NCBI RefSeq assembly: GCF_001025215.1
Contig: NZ_AP012330.1
Location: 372,001-436,000, forward strand
Reading direction: 5' to 3'
Origin: Bifidobacterium pseudocatenulatum DSM 20438 = JCM 1200 = LMG 10505
GTDB lineage: Bacteria > Actinomycetota > Actinomycetes > Actinomycetales > Bifidobacteriaceae
Length of the DNA: 64,000 nucleotides
This document shows positions 8,136 to 15,957 of this stretch, one piece after another. The position numbers and the translations under genes were made by a program. Below the pieces are notes generated by a model, which had not been told where the DNA came from, searched no databases, and saw only the letters and a list, made by a program, of their open reading frames with translations. Positions within the stretch are counted from its first letter, which is position 1. Every line of letters starts with the position of its first letter.

Positions 8136-9130
8136 TGACCGCAGTGAATAACAACGCTTCTCCGATGGACGGTGCCCCCGTCATCGATTTTGACAAGTTC
8201 AAGCCGACGCGTTCCTTTACCGCTGCACGTAAGCGCAAGGACCTCGCGATGCGCGTGCTGATCGCGCTTGCATTCATTGTGGCGCTGATTCCGCTGTTCT
8301 CGGTGCTGCTCACCACCATCGTCAACGGTGTCAAAAGGCTGAACCTCAACTTCCTGAGCTATAACATGACCGGCGTGGTCGGTGGCAATCCGACGCCGTC
8401 CGGTGGTTACGGCGGTATTCAGCACGCCATCATCGGTACGCTGGAAATCACGTTCGGCGCTATGGTCATTTCCATTCCGATCGGTCTGATGTGCGCCGTG
8501 TACTTGGTGGAATATTCCAACCGCGGCAAGCTGGCTCGCGTCATCACCCTGCTGGTCGACGTGATGAGCGGTATCCCATCCATCGTTGCCGGTTTGTTCG
8601 CATTCTCGATGTTCACGATTCTGATTGGACCTGGCACCATCAACGGTTTCGAAGGTTCCGTGGCACTGTCGCTGCTGATGCTGCCGACCGTGGTCAAGTC
8701 TTCTGAAGAAATGTTGAAGATCGTGCCTCACGATTTGCGTGAAGCGTCGTATGCTTTGGGTGTTACCAAGCAGCGCACGATTACGAAGATCGTGTTGCGT
8801 ACCGCTTTGCCGGGCATTGTTTCCGGTGCGATTCTCGCCGTCGCCCGTGTGATTGGTGAAACCGCTCCGTTGCTGATGACCGCAGGCTACATCGCCTCCA
8901 CGAACGTCAACCTCTTCTCCGGCCAGATGACCACCCTTCCGGTGTACGTCTACCAGGAGTACTCCAAGCTCAACGCGAACTGCCCGGCTTCCGCCGACGC
9001 TTCCTGCGTGACCACCATCCCGATGGAACGCGCATGGGCCGCAGCTCTCGTGCTGATCCTCATCGTGCTGATCCTCAACCTTATCGGTCGACTCGTGGCG
9101 AAGATCTTCGCCGTCAAGTCGGAACGATGA
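8135..9130 (+). CDS. pstA: Phosphate ABC transporter permease PstA
   Basis: Second membrane subunit of the phosphate importer, 331 residues. A cytoplasmic N-terminus of about 40 residues is followed by six membrane segments; the coupling loop DLREASYALGVTKQRTITKIV and the ARVIGETAPLL segment are typical of PstA. ATG 8135 overlaps the pstC stop. A GTG three bases earlier is in frame, but the overlapping ATG is the likelier start. Confidence 0.95.
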   Translation: MTAVNNNASPMDGAPVIDFDKFKPTRSFTAARKRKDLAMRVLIALAFIVALIPLFSVLLTTIVNGVKRLNLNFLSYNMTGVVGGNPTPSGGYGGIQHAIIGTLEITFGAMVISIPIGLMCAVYLVEYSNRGKLARVITLLVDVMSGIPSIVAGLFAFSMFTILIGPGTINGFEGSVALSLLMLPTVVKSSEEMLKIVPHDLREASYALGVTKQRTITKIVLRTALPGIVSGAILAVARVIGETAPLLMTAGYIASTNVNLFSGQMTTLPVYVYQEYSKLNANCPASADASCVTTIPMERAWAAALVLILIVLILNLIGRLVAKIFAVKSER

Positions 9131-9171
9131 GCGGTAGTCTTACATACAGAAACAACATATAAGGAACCAAA

Positions 9172-9940
<769 letters not shown>

Positions 9941-9951
<11 letters not shown>

Positions 9952-10250
9952 TCGGCAAAAGCCGATCCGCCAAAGCGTAGCGTTGACCCAGTGGGTCAAC
10001 GCAAGCGAGCTTTAGCGAGCCAGCAAATTATGTTTCGCTTTGCGAAGCTCCTTAATTGCACGCGGCTGATCGGCAAAGCCGATCTGCCAAAGCGTAGCTT
10101 CGGTCCAGGGCGACGCCGTTAAGCAAACAGTCCAGTGGACTGTTTGTAGGCGGCGCCGAGATGCGACAGTATCGAGGCAGGAAATATTGCCTTGCCTTGG
10201 CAAGGCTCCTTTTCCTGCGAGCTTGCACGCGGCTGATCGGCAAATCATTT
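9941..10250 (+). repeat. Mosaic of palindromic intergenic repeats after pstB
   Basis: The module GGCTGATCGGCAAA occurs three times (9946-9960 with one extra A, 10064-10077, 10231-10244); the last two sit in an identical 22-base block (10056-10077 and 10223-10244). Copies 1 and 2 fold as hairpins ending GCCAAAGCGTAGC. Between them lie perfect palindromes: 9980-10002 and 10124-10146, both centred on CCAGTGG with 11-bp stems; TTCGC-TTT-GCGAA at 10034-10046; and a nested stem at 10177-10218. GCTCCTT follows two of the hairpins. Copy 1 includes the pstB stop codon. No credible gene is present. Confidence 0.85.
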
Positions 10251-10253
10251 CTT

Positions 10254-10361
10254 ACTCCCGCTTGCGGTGGATTGTCGCACGAATGTGTGGTCGAAAGTGG
10301 TTGTTTCGCTAACCATTTCGATCTCATTCGTGGCGGCCGTTCTCCTGAGCGGGAGTTTTTT
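10254..10361 (+). ncRNA. Candidate branched structured RNA ending in a terminator
   Basis: ACTCCCGCT (10254-10262) pairs with AGCGGGAGT (10348-10356), followed by T6. Enclosed are a small stem TGCG/CGCA (10263-10279) and a long arm, CGAATG (10280-10285) with CATTCG (10325-10330), inside which GGTCGAAAGTGGTT (10289-10302) nearly matches AACCATTTCGATC (10311-10323). The multibranch shape closed by a terminator stem suggests a small RNA or a leader attenuator. It carries no SRP, 6S or tmRNA signature. It could instead be only the pst operon terminator. Confidence 0.45.
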
Positions 10362-10391
10362 GTATGTGATGTCTGATCGCGACACGCTCTA

Positions 10392-10420
10392 TTGATAATG
10401 ATTCTCAATTAGGTTATGAT
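10392..10420 (+). promoter_or_regulatory. Promoter with overlapping Fur/Zur-type operator
   Basis: TTGATA (10392-10397), 17-base spacer, TATGAT (10415-10420). The 7-1-7 inverted repeat TGATAATGATTCTCA (10393-10407) overlaps the -35 and resembles Fur-family operators. It lies 31 bases before a metal-binding lipoprotein gene, which fits metal-dependent repression. Zn, Mn and Fe cannot be told apart. Confidence 0.65.
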
Positions 10421-10450
10421 GGCGTTATATCACGTTAGAGAGGATCTATC

Positions 10451-11344
10451 ATGCACCGTATTACGAGAATTGCGATTGCCGCACTTGCTTCTGTAGGAAT
10501 GCTTGCGTCGGTTGCTGCGTGTGGAAGCGGCCAATCAACATCCGAAAAAAACGGAACCATCGAAGTGGTCGCTTCCGTGAATCAGTGGGGTACCGTGGCG
10601 AAAACCCTGGGCGGCGACAACGTCAACGTAACCAGCATCATCAATTCCACCAATGTGGATGCGCATGATTACGAGCCGACCACGTCGGATATCGCCAAAC
10701 TGCAGAAAGCGCAAGTCATCATCGTCAATGGAGCCGGCTACGACGCATGGGCGGTCAAAGCGGCGCAAACCGCCAACGCAACCATCGTCAACGCCGCTGA
10801 AGTCGGCGGGGTGAACGACGGTGAGAATCCGCATGTCTGGTTCTCCGCCGAGGTGCGCAAGGCAGTGGCACAGGCGATCACCAAAGCGTACGAACAGGTC
10901 GACGCCGCGAAAAAGAACGATTTCGACAAGATGAACGACCAATGGACGGCTGAAGAAAACAACGTCGAAAGCAAAATCGCCGAAGTGAGACAGAAAACGG
11001 ATGGATTGGCATACGCTGCAACGGAATCCGTGGCAAGCTATCTGGCGGAAGACATGGGGCTGACCGACGCAACGCCAAGCGGGTACGCGCGAGCCACCGC
11101 GAACGAAAGCGAGCCGACGCCAACGGATATCAAGCAGTTCACCGATGCGTTGAAGGCGGGCGAAATCAAACTGTTGGTGGTCAACACGCAAGAGGAAAGC
11201 GAGTTGACAGGCAAAATCACGGACGCTGCGAAATCCGTGGAAGTGCCCATGGTCGAACTGACCGAGCAAATGCCGGAACAATATGATTCCCTGACGGCGT
11301 GGATGGAAGGTCTTGTTGACGCCTTTTCGCAAGCCATTGCGTAG
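10451..11344 (+). CDS. Metal ABC transporter substrate-binding lipoprotein (ZnuA/TroA family)
   Basis: Extracellular metal-binding protein of the cluster A-I family, 297 residues. The lipobox LASVAAC puts the lipidated Cys at C24. Expected metal ligands appear in VDAHDYEPT and ENPHVWFS. The third ligand site reads YAATESVASYL, with Glu where many ZnuA proteins have His, a variant seen in other actinobacteria. The late acidic ligand would be in VVNTQEESE. No permease or ATPase gene is adjacent, so this is an orphan binding protein that must use a transporter encoded elsewhere. The Fur/Zur-like operator supports a metal role. Confidence 0.85.
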   Translation: MHRITRIAIAALASVGMLASVAACGSGQSTSEKNGTIEVVASVNQWGTVAKTLGGDNVNVTSIINSTNVDAHDYEPTTSDIAKLQKAQVIIVNGAGYDAWAVKAAQTANATIVNAAEVGGVNDGENPHVWFSAEVRKAVAQAITKAYEQVDAAKKNDFDKMNDQWTAEENNVESKIAEVRQKTDGLAYAATESVASYLAEDMGLTDATPSGYARATANESEPTPTDIKQFTDALKAGEIKLLVVNTQEESELTGKITDAAKSVEVPMVELTEQMPEQYDSLTAWMEGLVDAFSQAIA

Positions 11345-11393
11345 GTCAGTTACATAACAAGTAATACGAAAGCAAGCAAAACGGGATAACAAG

Positions 11394-11428
11394 AGGGGCG
11401 ACTCCGCAGTGAAAGCGGAATCGCCCCT
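11394..11428. terminator. Bidirectional terminator between convergent genes
   Basis: AGGGGCGACTCCGC (11394-11407) and GCGGAATCGCCCCT (11415-11428) form a 14-bp stem with one mismatch. It lies between the lipoprotein gene and the convergent purine permease gene. Confidence 0.7.
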
Positions 11429-11482
11429 AGTATTTTCACATCAGTCGTTTGCATGGATACCGATGTGAACCGACATTCGGAA

Positions 11483-12871
11483 TTACAGGATTGCGGTGAT
11501 GATGAAGTCCAGAATGAACAGCAGCGACACAACCCAGATCACCGGATGCACTTCCTTGGCCTTGCCCTTGCAGGTCTTGATCAGGCAGTAGGTGATGAAG
11601 CCGCCGGCGATGCCGTAGGAGATGGAGTAGCTGAACGCCATGAATACGGAGGCGAAGAACGCCGGTACGGCCTCGGAGATATCGCCCCAGTCGATTTCCT
11701 TCAGCGAGGACGCCATCATGCAGCCCACCACCACGAGCACGCCTGCGGTTGCGGCGGACGGAATGGCGGAGATGACCGGGGAGAGGAAGGCGGACAGGGC
11801 GAAGCAGATAGCCACGACCACGGAGGTCAAGCCGGTGCGGCCGCCAGCGGCGATACCTGCGGAGGATTCCACATACGTGGTGGTGTTGGAGGTGCCGCAG
11901 ATGGCGCCGATGGAGGTTGCGATCGAATCGGCGAACAGGGCCTTGTCCATCTTGGAGGAGAAGCCGGAACCGTTTTCGAGGGCTTGCTCGTCTTCCGCGG
12001 AGAAGATGCCGGTGCGGCGGCCGGTGCCGATGAACGTGCCGATGGTGTCGAAGGTGTCGGACATGGAGAACGCGAAGATCGTCAGCAGGATGATCGGCAG
12101 CTTCGACATGTCGGAGAACAGCGATGGGAAGCCTTCGGCGCTGAAGATAGCGCCAAAGGTCTGCGGCAGCTGGGCGAAAGTGTCGCCGATGGAGAGGGAG
12201 TTGGCCATGGTGGTCTGACCCATTGGAATGCCGGCGACGGCGGTGACCGCGATGGCGATCAGCATGCCGCCGCGCACCTTGAGCACGGTGAGGATGATGG
12301 CGAGGAACAGGCCGATGATGAACAGCCAGATGGTCGGATTGTTCATGACGGCCAGACCTGGGGTGGCCTGCACGGTATCGCCGTTCTTGGCGTCGGCCTT
12401 GGTGGTGAAGGTGAAGAAGCCGACGTTCAGAAAGCCGACGTAGGCCACGAACAGGCCGATGCCGCCGCCGATGGCGTTCTGCAGCACTTCCGGAATGGCT
12501 TGGATGATGATCTTACGAATCTTGGTGACGGTGATCAGAATGTTGATCAGGCCGCACAGGAACACCATGCACAGGGTCTGCTGCCAGGTGAAGCCGAGGC
12601 CGAAGCAAACGGTGTAGGTGAAGAACGCGTTGAGGCCCATGCCGGCGGCCTGAGCGTACGGAACGTTGGCGAACAGGCCCATGACAAGCGTGCCCGCGAT
12701 GGCTGCGATGATGGTTGCGAGGAACACGCCGCCCCACGGCATGCCCGTTTGCGACAGGATCTGTGGGTTGACGATGATGATGTACGACATTGCGAAGAAC
12801 GTGGTCAGACCGGCCATGACCTCAGTGGACACGGTGGTGCCGTTCTCCTTAAGATGGAAGAACTTTTCCAT
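11483..12871 (-). CDS. NCS2-family purine (guanine/hypoxanthine/adenine) permease, AzgA/PbuG type
   Basis: Proton-coupled purine base importer of the AzgA-like branch of nucleobase-cation symporter 2, 462 residues with about 12-13 membrane segments. Family motifs include FFAMSYIIIVNPQIL near the N-terminus, AAGMGLNAFFTY, NTTTYVESSAGIAAGGRTGL and LGFTWQQTLCMVF. The start lies after the purine-rich leader AGAGAGATAGAGAGAT. It is convergent with the metal-binding lipoprotein gene and has a long structured leader (up to about 12970) but no recognisable purine riboswitch. The exact base specificity is not determined. Confidence 0.9.
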   Translation of the reverse strand: MEKFFHLKENGTTVSTEVMAGLTTFFAMSYIIIVNPQILSQTGMPWGGVFLATIIAAIAGTLVMGLFANVPYAQAAGMGLNAFFTYTVCFGLGFTWQQTLCMVFLCGLINILITVTKIRKIIIQAIPEVLQNAIGGGIGLFVAYVGFLNVGFFTFTTKADAKNGDTVQATPGLAVMNNPTIWLFIIGLFLAIILTVLKVRGGMLIAIAVTAVAGIPMGQTTMANSLSIGDTFAQLPQTFGAIFSAEGFPSLFSDMSKLPIILLTIFAFSMSDTFDTIGTFIGTGRRTGIFSAEDEQALENGSGFSSKMDKALFADSIATSIGAICGTSNTTTYVESSAGIAAGGRTGLTSVVVAICFALSAFLSPVISAIPSAATAGVLVVVGCMMASSLKEIDWGDISEAVPAFFASVFMAFSYSISYGIAGGFITYCLIKTCKGKAKEVHPVIWVVSLLFILDFIITAIL

Positions 12872-12897
12872 ATCTCTCTATCTCTCTTGGGTTGGTA

Positions 12898-12970
12898 GGA
12901 ACGTTCCGACTGTTGCGCGGCGCGTTCCGGCGAGAATTGCGACTCGCCTTATGGAATCGTGGGATTCCGA
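12898..12970 (-). promoter_or_regulatory. Structured 5' leader of the purine permease gene
   Basis: Three inverted repeats lie just upstream of the permease start: GGAACGTTCC (12898-12907), GGCGAG/CTCGCC (12929-12948) and GGAATC/GATTCC (12953-12968). They could fold as consecutive hairpins in the leader RNA. No conserved purine-riboswitch core was found. The stretch from 12970 to about 13030 shows nothing further. Confidence 0.4.
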
Positions 12971-13067
12971 ACAAAGACTAACCGTAACACTTAAGCAAGT
13001 CATGAAGATTTCGTGAAGTGCGACACGCCCGGATCTTCGCAAGTCCAAGCATGGTCGTAGGTTATTC

Positions 13068-13217
13068 ACCTGTAAACCACAGACCGTTGGTTGGAGTGCG
13101 CAAGCGCTCATGAAGTTTGGTTCGCCAAGCCAACGCAGGTTGAAGAACATACGCCCACCAAGGGCTTTCCGCTTAGCGGTCGAATGTTGCTCTGCCTGTG
13201 TGCAGGGCTTTTTTGTT
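13068..13217 (+). promoter_or_regulatory. Ribosomal protein L10 leader with attenuator
   Basis: The 200-base leader of rplJ contains several stems (for example GCGCAAGCGC, and a stem around GGTTCGCCAAGCC) and ends in GCTCTGC-CTGT-GTGCAGGGC followed by T6 (13190-13217), an intrinsic terminator. This is the usual layout of the L10 leader, where free L10(L12) complex binds the RNA and favours termination. A plausible promoter is TTCGCA (13036-13041), 16 bases, TAGGTT (13058-13063). Confidence 0.7.
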
Positions 13218-13271
13218 GCCCGGCGAAACGTTCCTGCTTCACAGTCAATGGTTGACTAAGGAAGGAACGCC

Positions 13272-13793
13272 ATGAAGAGGCCCGAAAAGGAAGCGGTGAT
13301 CGCCCAGCTTACGGATAAGTTCCGTGACGCTGATGCTATCTACCTGACCGAGTACCGCGGGCTTACCGTTCCGCAGATCTCTGAACTGCGCGAAAAGCTA
13401 GGCCGCGATACTTCCTACACTGTGGCTAAGAACACGCTGATTCGCATCGCAGCCAAGGAAGCTGGCGTCGAAGGTCTCGATGAGATCCTCGCTGGTCCGA
13501 CCGCTGTGACCTTCGTGAAGGGTGACTTCATCGAAGCTGCGAAGACCCTGCGTGACTTCGCCAAGACCAACAAGGCACTGATCATCAAGGGCGGCTTCGC
13601 TGATGGCACCGTCTACGATGCTGAAGGCGCCAAGAAGCTGGCAGACCTCAAGTCTCGCCCGCAGCTGCTCGCCGAGTTCGCCGGCGACATCAAGGCTACG
13701 ATGTCCAAGGCCGCGTACCTGTTCAACGCTCTGCCGACCAAGGCCGTGCGTACGATCGATGCGCTCCGCGAGAAGCAGGAAAAGGCCGCCTGA
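13272..13793 (+). CDS. rplJ: 50S ribosomal protein L10
   Basis: Stalk base protein that anchors L7/L12 dimers on 23S rRNA, 173 residues. Typical features are the N-terminal KEAVIAQLTDKFRDADAIYL, the RNA-binding YTVAKNTLIRIA and the C-terminal helix region IDALREKQEKAA that carries L7/L12. AAGGAAGGAACG precedes the ATG. It is cotranscribed with rplL and probably regulated through the upstream L10 leader. Confidence 0.98.
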   Translation: MKRPEKEAVIAQLTDKFRDADAIYLTEYRGLTVPQISELREKLGRDTSYTVAKNTLIRIAAKEAGVEGLDEILAGPTAVTFVKGDFIEAAKTLRDFAKTNKALIIKGGFADGTVYDAEGAKKLADLKSRPQLLAEFAGDIKATMSKAAYLFNALPTKAVRTIDALREKQEKAA

Positions 13794-13903
13794 TTTCATT
13801 GCGGTTAGCCGCATGAATGATAGTGACCACAAAAGAAAATAATTGTTTTAGGTGACGGTCACCTCTTCAATCAAGCCGTTGCCAAGAATGAAAGGAAGCC
13901 ATT

Positions 13904-14284
13904 ATGGCTAAGTACACCAACGATGAGCTGCTCGAAGCTTTCGGTGAGATGACCCTGGTTGAGCTCTCCGAGTTCGTCAAGGCTTTCGAAGAGAAGTTCG
14001 ACGTCGAGGCTGCCGCTCCGGCTGCTGTCGCCGTTGCCGCTCCGGGCGCTGCTGCTCCGGCTGAGGAAGAGAAGGACGAGTTCGACGTCATCCTCTCCGC
14101 CGTTGGCGACAAGAAGATCCAGGTCATCAAGGCCGTCCGCGCTATCACCTCCCTGGGTCTGGCTGAGGCCAAGGCTCTGGTCGACGGCGCTCCGAAGGCT
14201 GTCCTGGAGAAGGCCAAGAAGGAAGACGCTGAGAAGGCTAAGTCCCAGCTCGAAGAAGCCGGCGCTACCGTCGAGCTCAAGTGA
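13904..14284 (+). CDS. rplL: 50S ribosomal protein L7/L12
   Basis: Flexible stalk protein that recruits and stimulates translational GTPases, 126 residues. The N-terminal dimerisation domain ([20 protein letters not shown]) is followed by an Ala-rich hinge (about 37-56) and the C-terminal factor-binding domain ([34 protein letters not shown]). GAAAGGAAG precedes the ATG. It is 110 bases after rplJ. Confidence 0.98.
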   Translation: MAKYTNDELLEAFGEMTLVELSEFVKAFEEKFDVEAAAPAAVAVAAPGAAAPAEEEKDEFDVILSAVGDKKIQVIKAVRAITSLGLAEAKALVDGAPKAVLEKAKKEDAEKAKSQLEEAGATVELK

Positions 14285-14321
14285 TTCGCGCGGCTTGAAG
14301 CCGCATATCACGATCTTGAGT

Positions 14322-14356
14322 GGAAACCCCGTTCGCCACAAGGCGGCGGGGTTTCC
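14322..14356 (+). terminator. Terminator after rplL
   Basis: GGAAACCCCG (14322-14331) pairs with CGGGGTTTCC (14347-14356), with an additional inner GCC/GGC pairing. Confidence 0.75.
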
Positions 14357-14547
14357 GCATATTCTCAGGTTTTTCTTTCGCTGACAATCCAATAAAACCC
14401 GATTTGGGCGTGAACGCTTCCATATCGTGCCATACAATGGGGGAAATAGGCGAAAGTTGTCAATTAATCGCGTCATAATCCTGAAATACGTGGCAAGGCA
14501 TGACACAATGGCAAAGAGTGTTGTGTGTGAAAGGAAGGCCGACAACG

Positions 14548-15957
14548 GTGAGCGAAGATCAACGAACGGCGCAGCAGTGGACCGTCAAGGTTGATGGAAC
14601 CGAACTCAAGAAGCTGGACAGCGGCGAAAGCGTGGAAATCGGCCGTAAGCCGTTACGTCCTCTGGTGGATGATGGATTCGCGCGACTTGACATTATGGAC
14701 GCAAACAAATCCATGTCGAAACGGCATGCCATTTTTTCAGTTGATGCGCAGGGCAATGCTTCCGTGCGTGATCTCAAGTCGACCAATGGTTCGTTCGTGG
14801 TGGCCGACAATGGCCAATTGATGCGTCTGCCGGCGGATGAGGATTTCCAATTGCCGACCACACCGATGACGCTGCAATTCGGTGACGTGCGCGTCACCTT
14901 CGAACGAGACATCGCACAGACAGTGCCTGAGACTGAGAGCCATGCGTCGGCTTCGGTCTCCAACCTGTTCTCCTACGCAGTGTCCGACGAGGTGCCGCAG
15001 GAGCCTGATGCGGTGGATATGTCGGTCGATGATATTCTCAACCTGCGTGCCGGCGAGCCGACCGCATTGTTCAACGCGCGCAACGTCGCCAATCGTGTTA
15101 ATTTCATGCAACTTGCCGAGCGTCAGTCTTTTGCTCCCGTCCGTTCCAACGAGCCGGATTATGGAGATTTGCCGTCTGTTTCGCTGGTGCAGCATAACGT
15201 GGTCGCAGACAATACTCCGCGCGACCTGTTCGCGGATGCCGTGGCGGAACAGCAGGCCGCGGAGGAAGCCGCCAAGAAAAACGCTGCGGAAAACGAACAT
15301 GAAGCGAATCAGCCGGAATCCGTGCAGGAAGTCGCATTGCCGACGCAAACCGCAACAGGTAACGAAACCGAGCATGACACGATTCCCGTGAGCAAGCTGT
15401 TCAGCGCGCATCCGAGTAAACCGATTATCGTGGCGTTGCCGGCTGAAGACAACAATATGTCGGAACAGCAGACAGAAGCATCGCACGAGCAGTCCAACGA
15501 AATAGGGGAGCAGTCTGCCACGATCGTGGAGCAGACAAACGACGAAACTCCAAGCCAAGAGGAAACAGCGTTGCAGCAGGCCGATGATGAGCGCTTCAGG
15601 CCACATGCTACACAATCGCAGGTTGCGAGCGAACCGTCGCCGGACGAAACCAGCGCGTTCAAGCCTGTTTTCGAACCCGGATCAGTGTTCGACCGCGTTT
15701 CCAAGGGCGAGCTCGTCAAGCAGGAGCAGACCATCGAAGTCGACGGGCTGACTTCGGATGATGCCAAGCGCACCGACGATTTCACCGTGCAGTTCGAGAT
15801 GGCGCGTCATCCGGAACTGCTGCCATTCCTTGCCATGAACCCGTCACTATATGACGATCTGTATGCATGGCTGGGCGCATTGGGCAATACAGACATCGAC
15901 GCGGCCCTGTCACATAATCCGGGGTATACGGAATACCGTAAAGCGGTAGGGAAGTGA
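14548..15957 (+). CDS. FHA-domain protein with C-terminal variant leucine-rich region
   Basis: Cytoplasmic protein of 469 residues. The N-terminal forkhead-associated domain (about 10-120) has the phosphothreonine-binding signature GR at 32-33, S57 and H60 (SMSKRH), and STNG at 78-81, so it should bind a phosphothreonine partner. The middle (about 150-400) is acidic, Gln/Glu-rich and probably disordered. The C-terminus (ARHPELLPFLAMNPSLYDDL) resembles the actinobacterial LRV_2 repeat. GTG 14548 was chosen because AAGGAAGG lies 9 bases before it; a longer frame starts at 14500. The stop overlaps the GTG of the helicase-like gene. The function is unknown; a Ser/Thr-kinase-regulated adaptor for the next gene is an inference. 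Confidence 0.8.
   Translation: MSEDQRTAQQWTVKVDGTELKKLDSGESVEIGRKPLRPLVDDGFARLDIMDANKSMSKRHAIFSVDAQGNASVRDLKSTNGSFVVADNGQLMRLPADEDFQLPTTPMTLQFGDVRVTFERDIAQTVPETESHASASVSNLFSYAVSDEVPQEPDAVDMSVDDILNLRAGEPTALFNARNVANRVNFMQLAERQSFAPVRSNEPDYGDLPSVSLVQHNVVADNTPRDLFADAVAEQQAAEEAAKKNAAENEHEANQPESVQEVALPTQTATGNETEHDTIPVSKLFSAHPSKPIIVALPAEDNNMSEQQTEASHEQSNEIGEQSATIVEQTNDETPSQEETALQQADDERFRPHATQSQVASEPSPDETSAFKPVFEPGSVFDRVSKGELVKQEQTIEVDGLTSDDAKRTDDFTVQFEMARHPELLPFLAMNPSLYDDLYAWLGALGNTDIDAALSHNPGYTEYRKAVGK

Noticed and set aside
10254-10361. Identification of the structured element as SRP RNA, 6S RNA or tmRNA
   Set aside because: The conserved SRP apical loop, the 6S open bubble and the tmRNA tag/tRNA parts are not visible.
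10052-10408. Minus-strand frames in the gap after pstB
   Set aside because: They translate the palindromic repeats and the structured RNA; such peptides recur only because the repeats do.
11453-12898. Long plus-strand reading frame of 481 codons
   Set aside because: It lies opposite the purine permease and encodes a low-complexity Asp/Glu/His/Gly-rich protein, the usual antisense shadow of a membrane protein gene.
12898-13030. Purine riboswitch before the permease
   Set aside because: The conserved three-way junction core and loop sequences were not found in the minus-strand leader.
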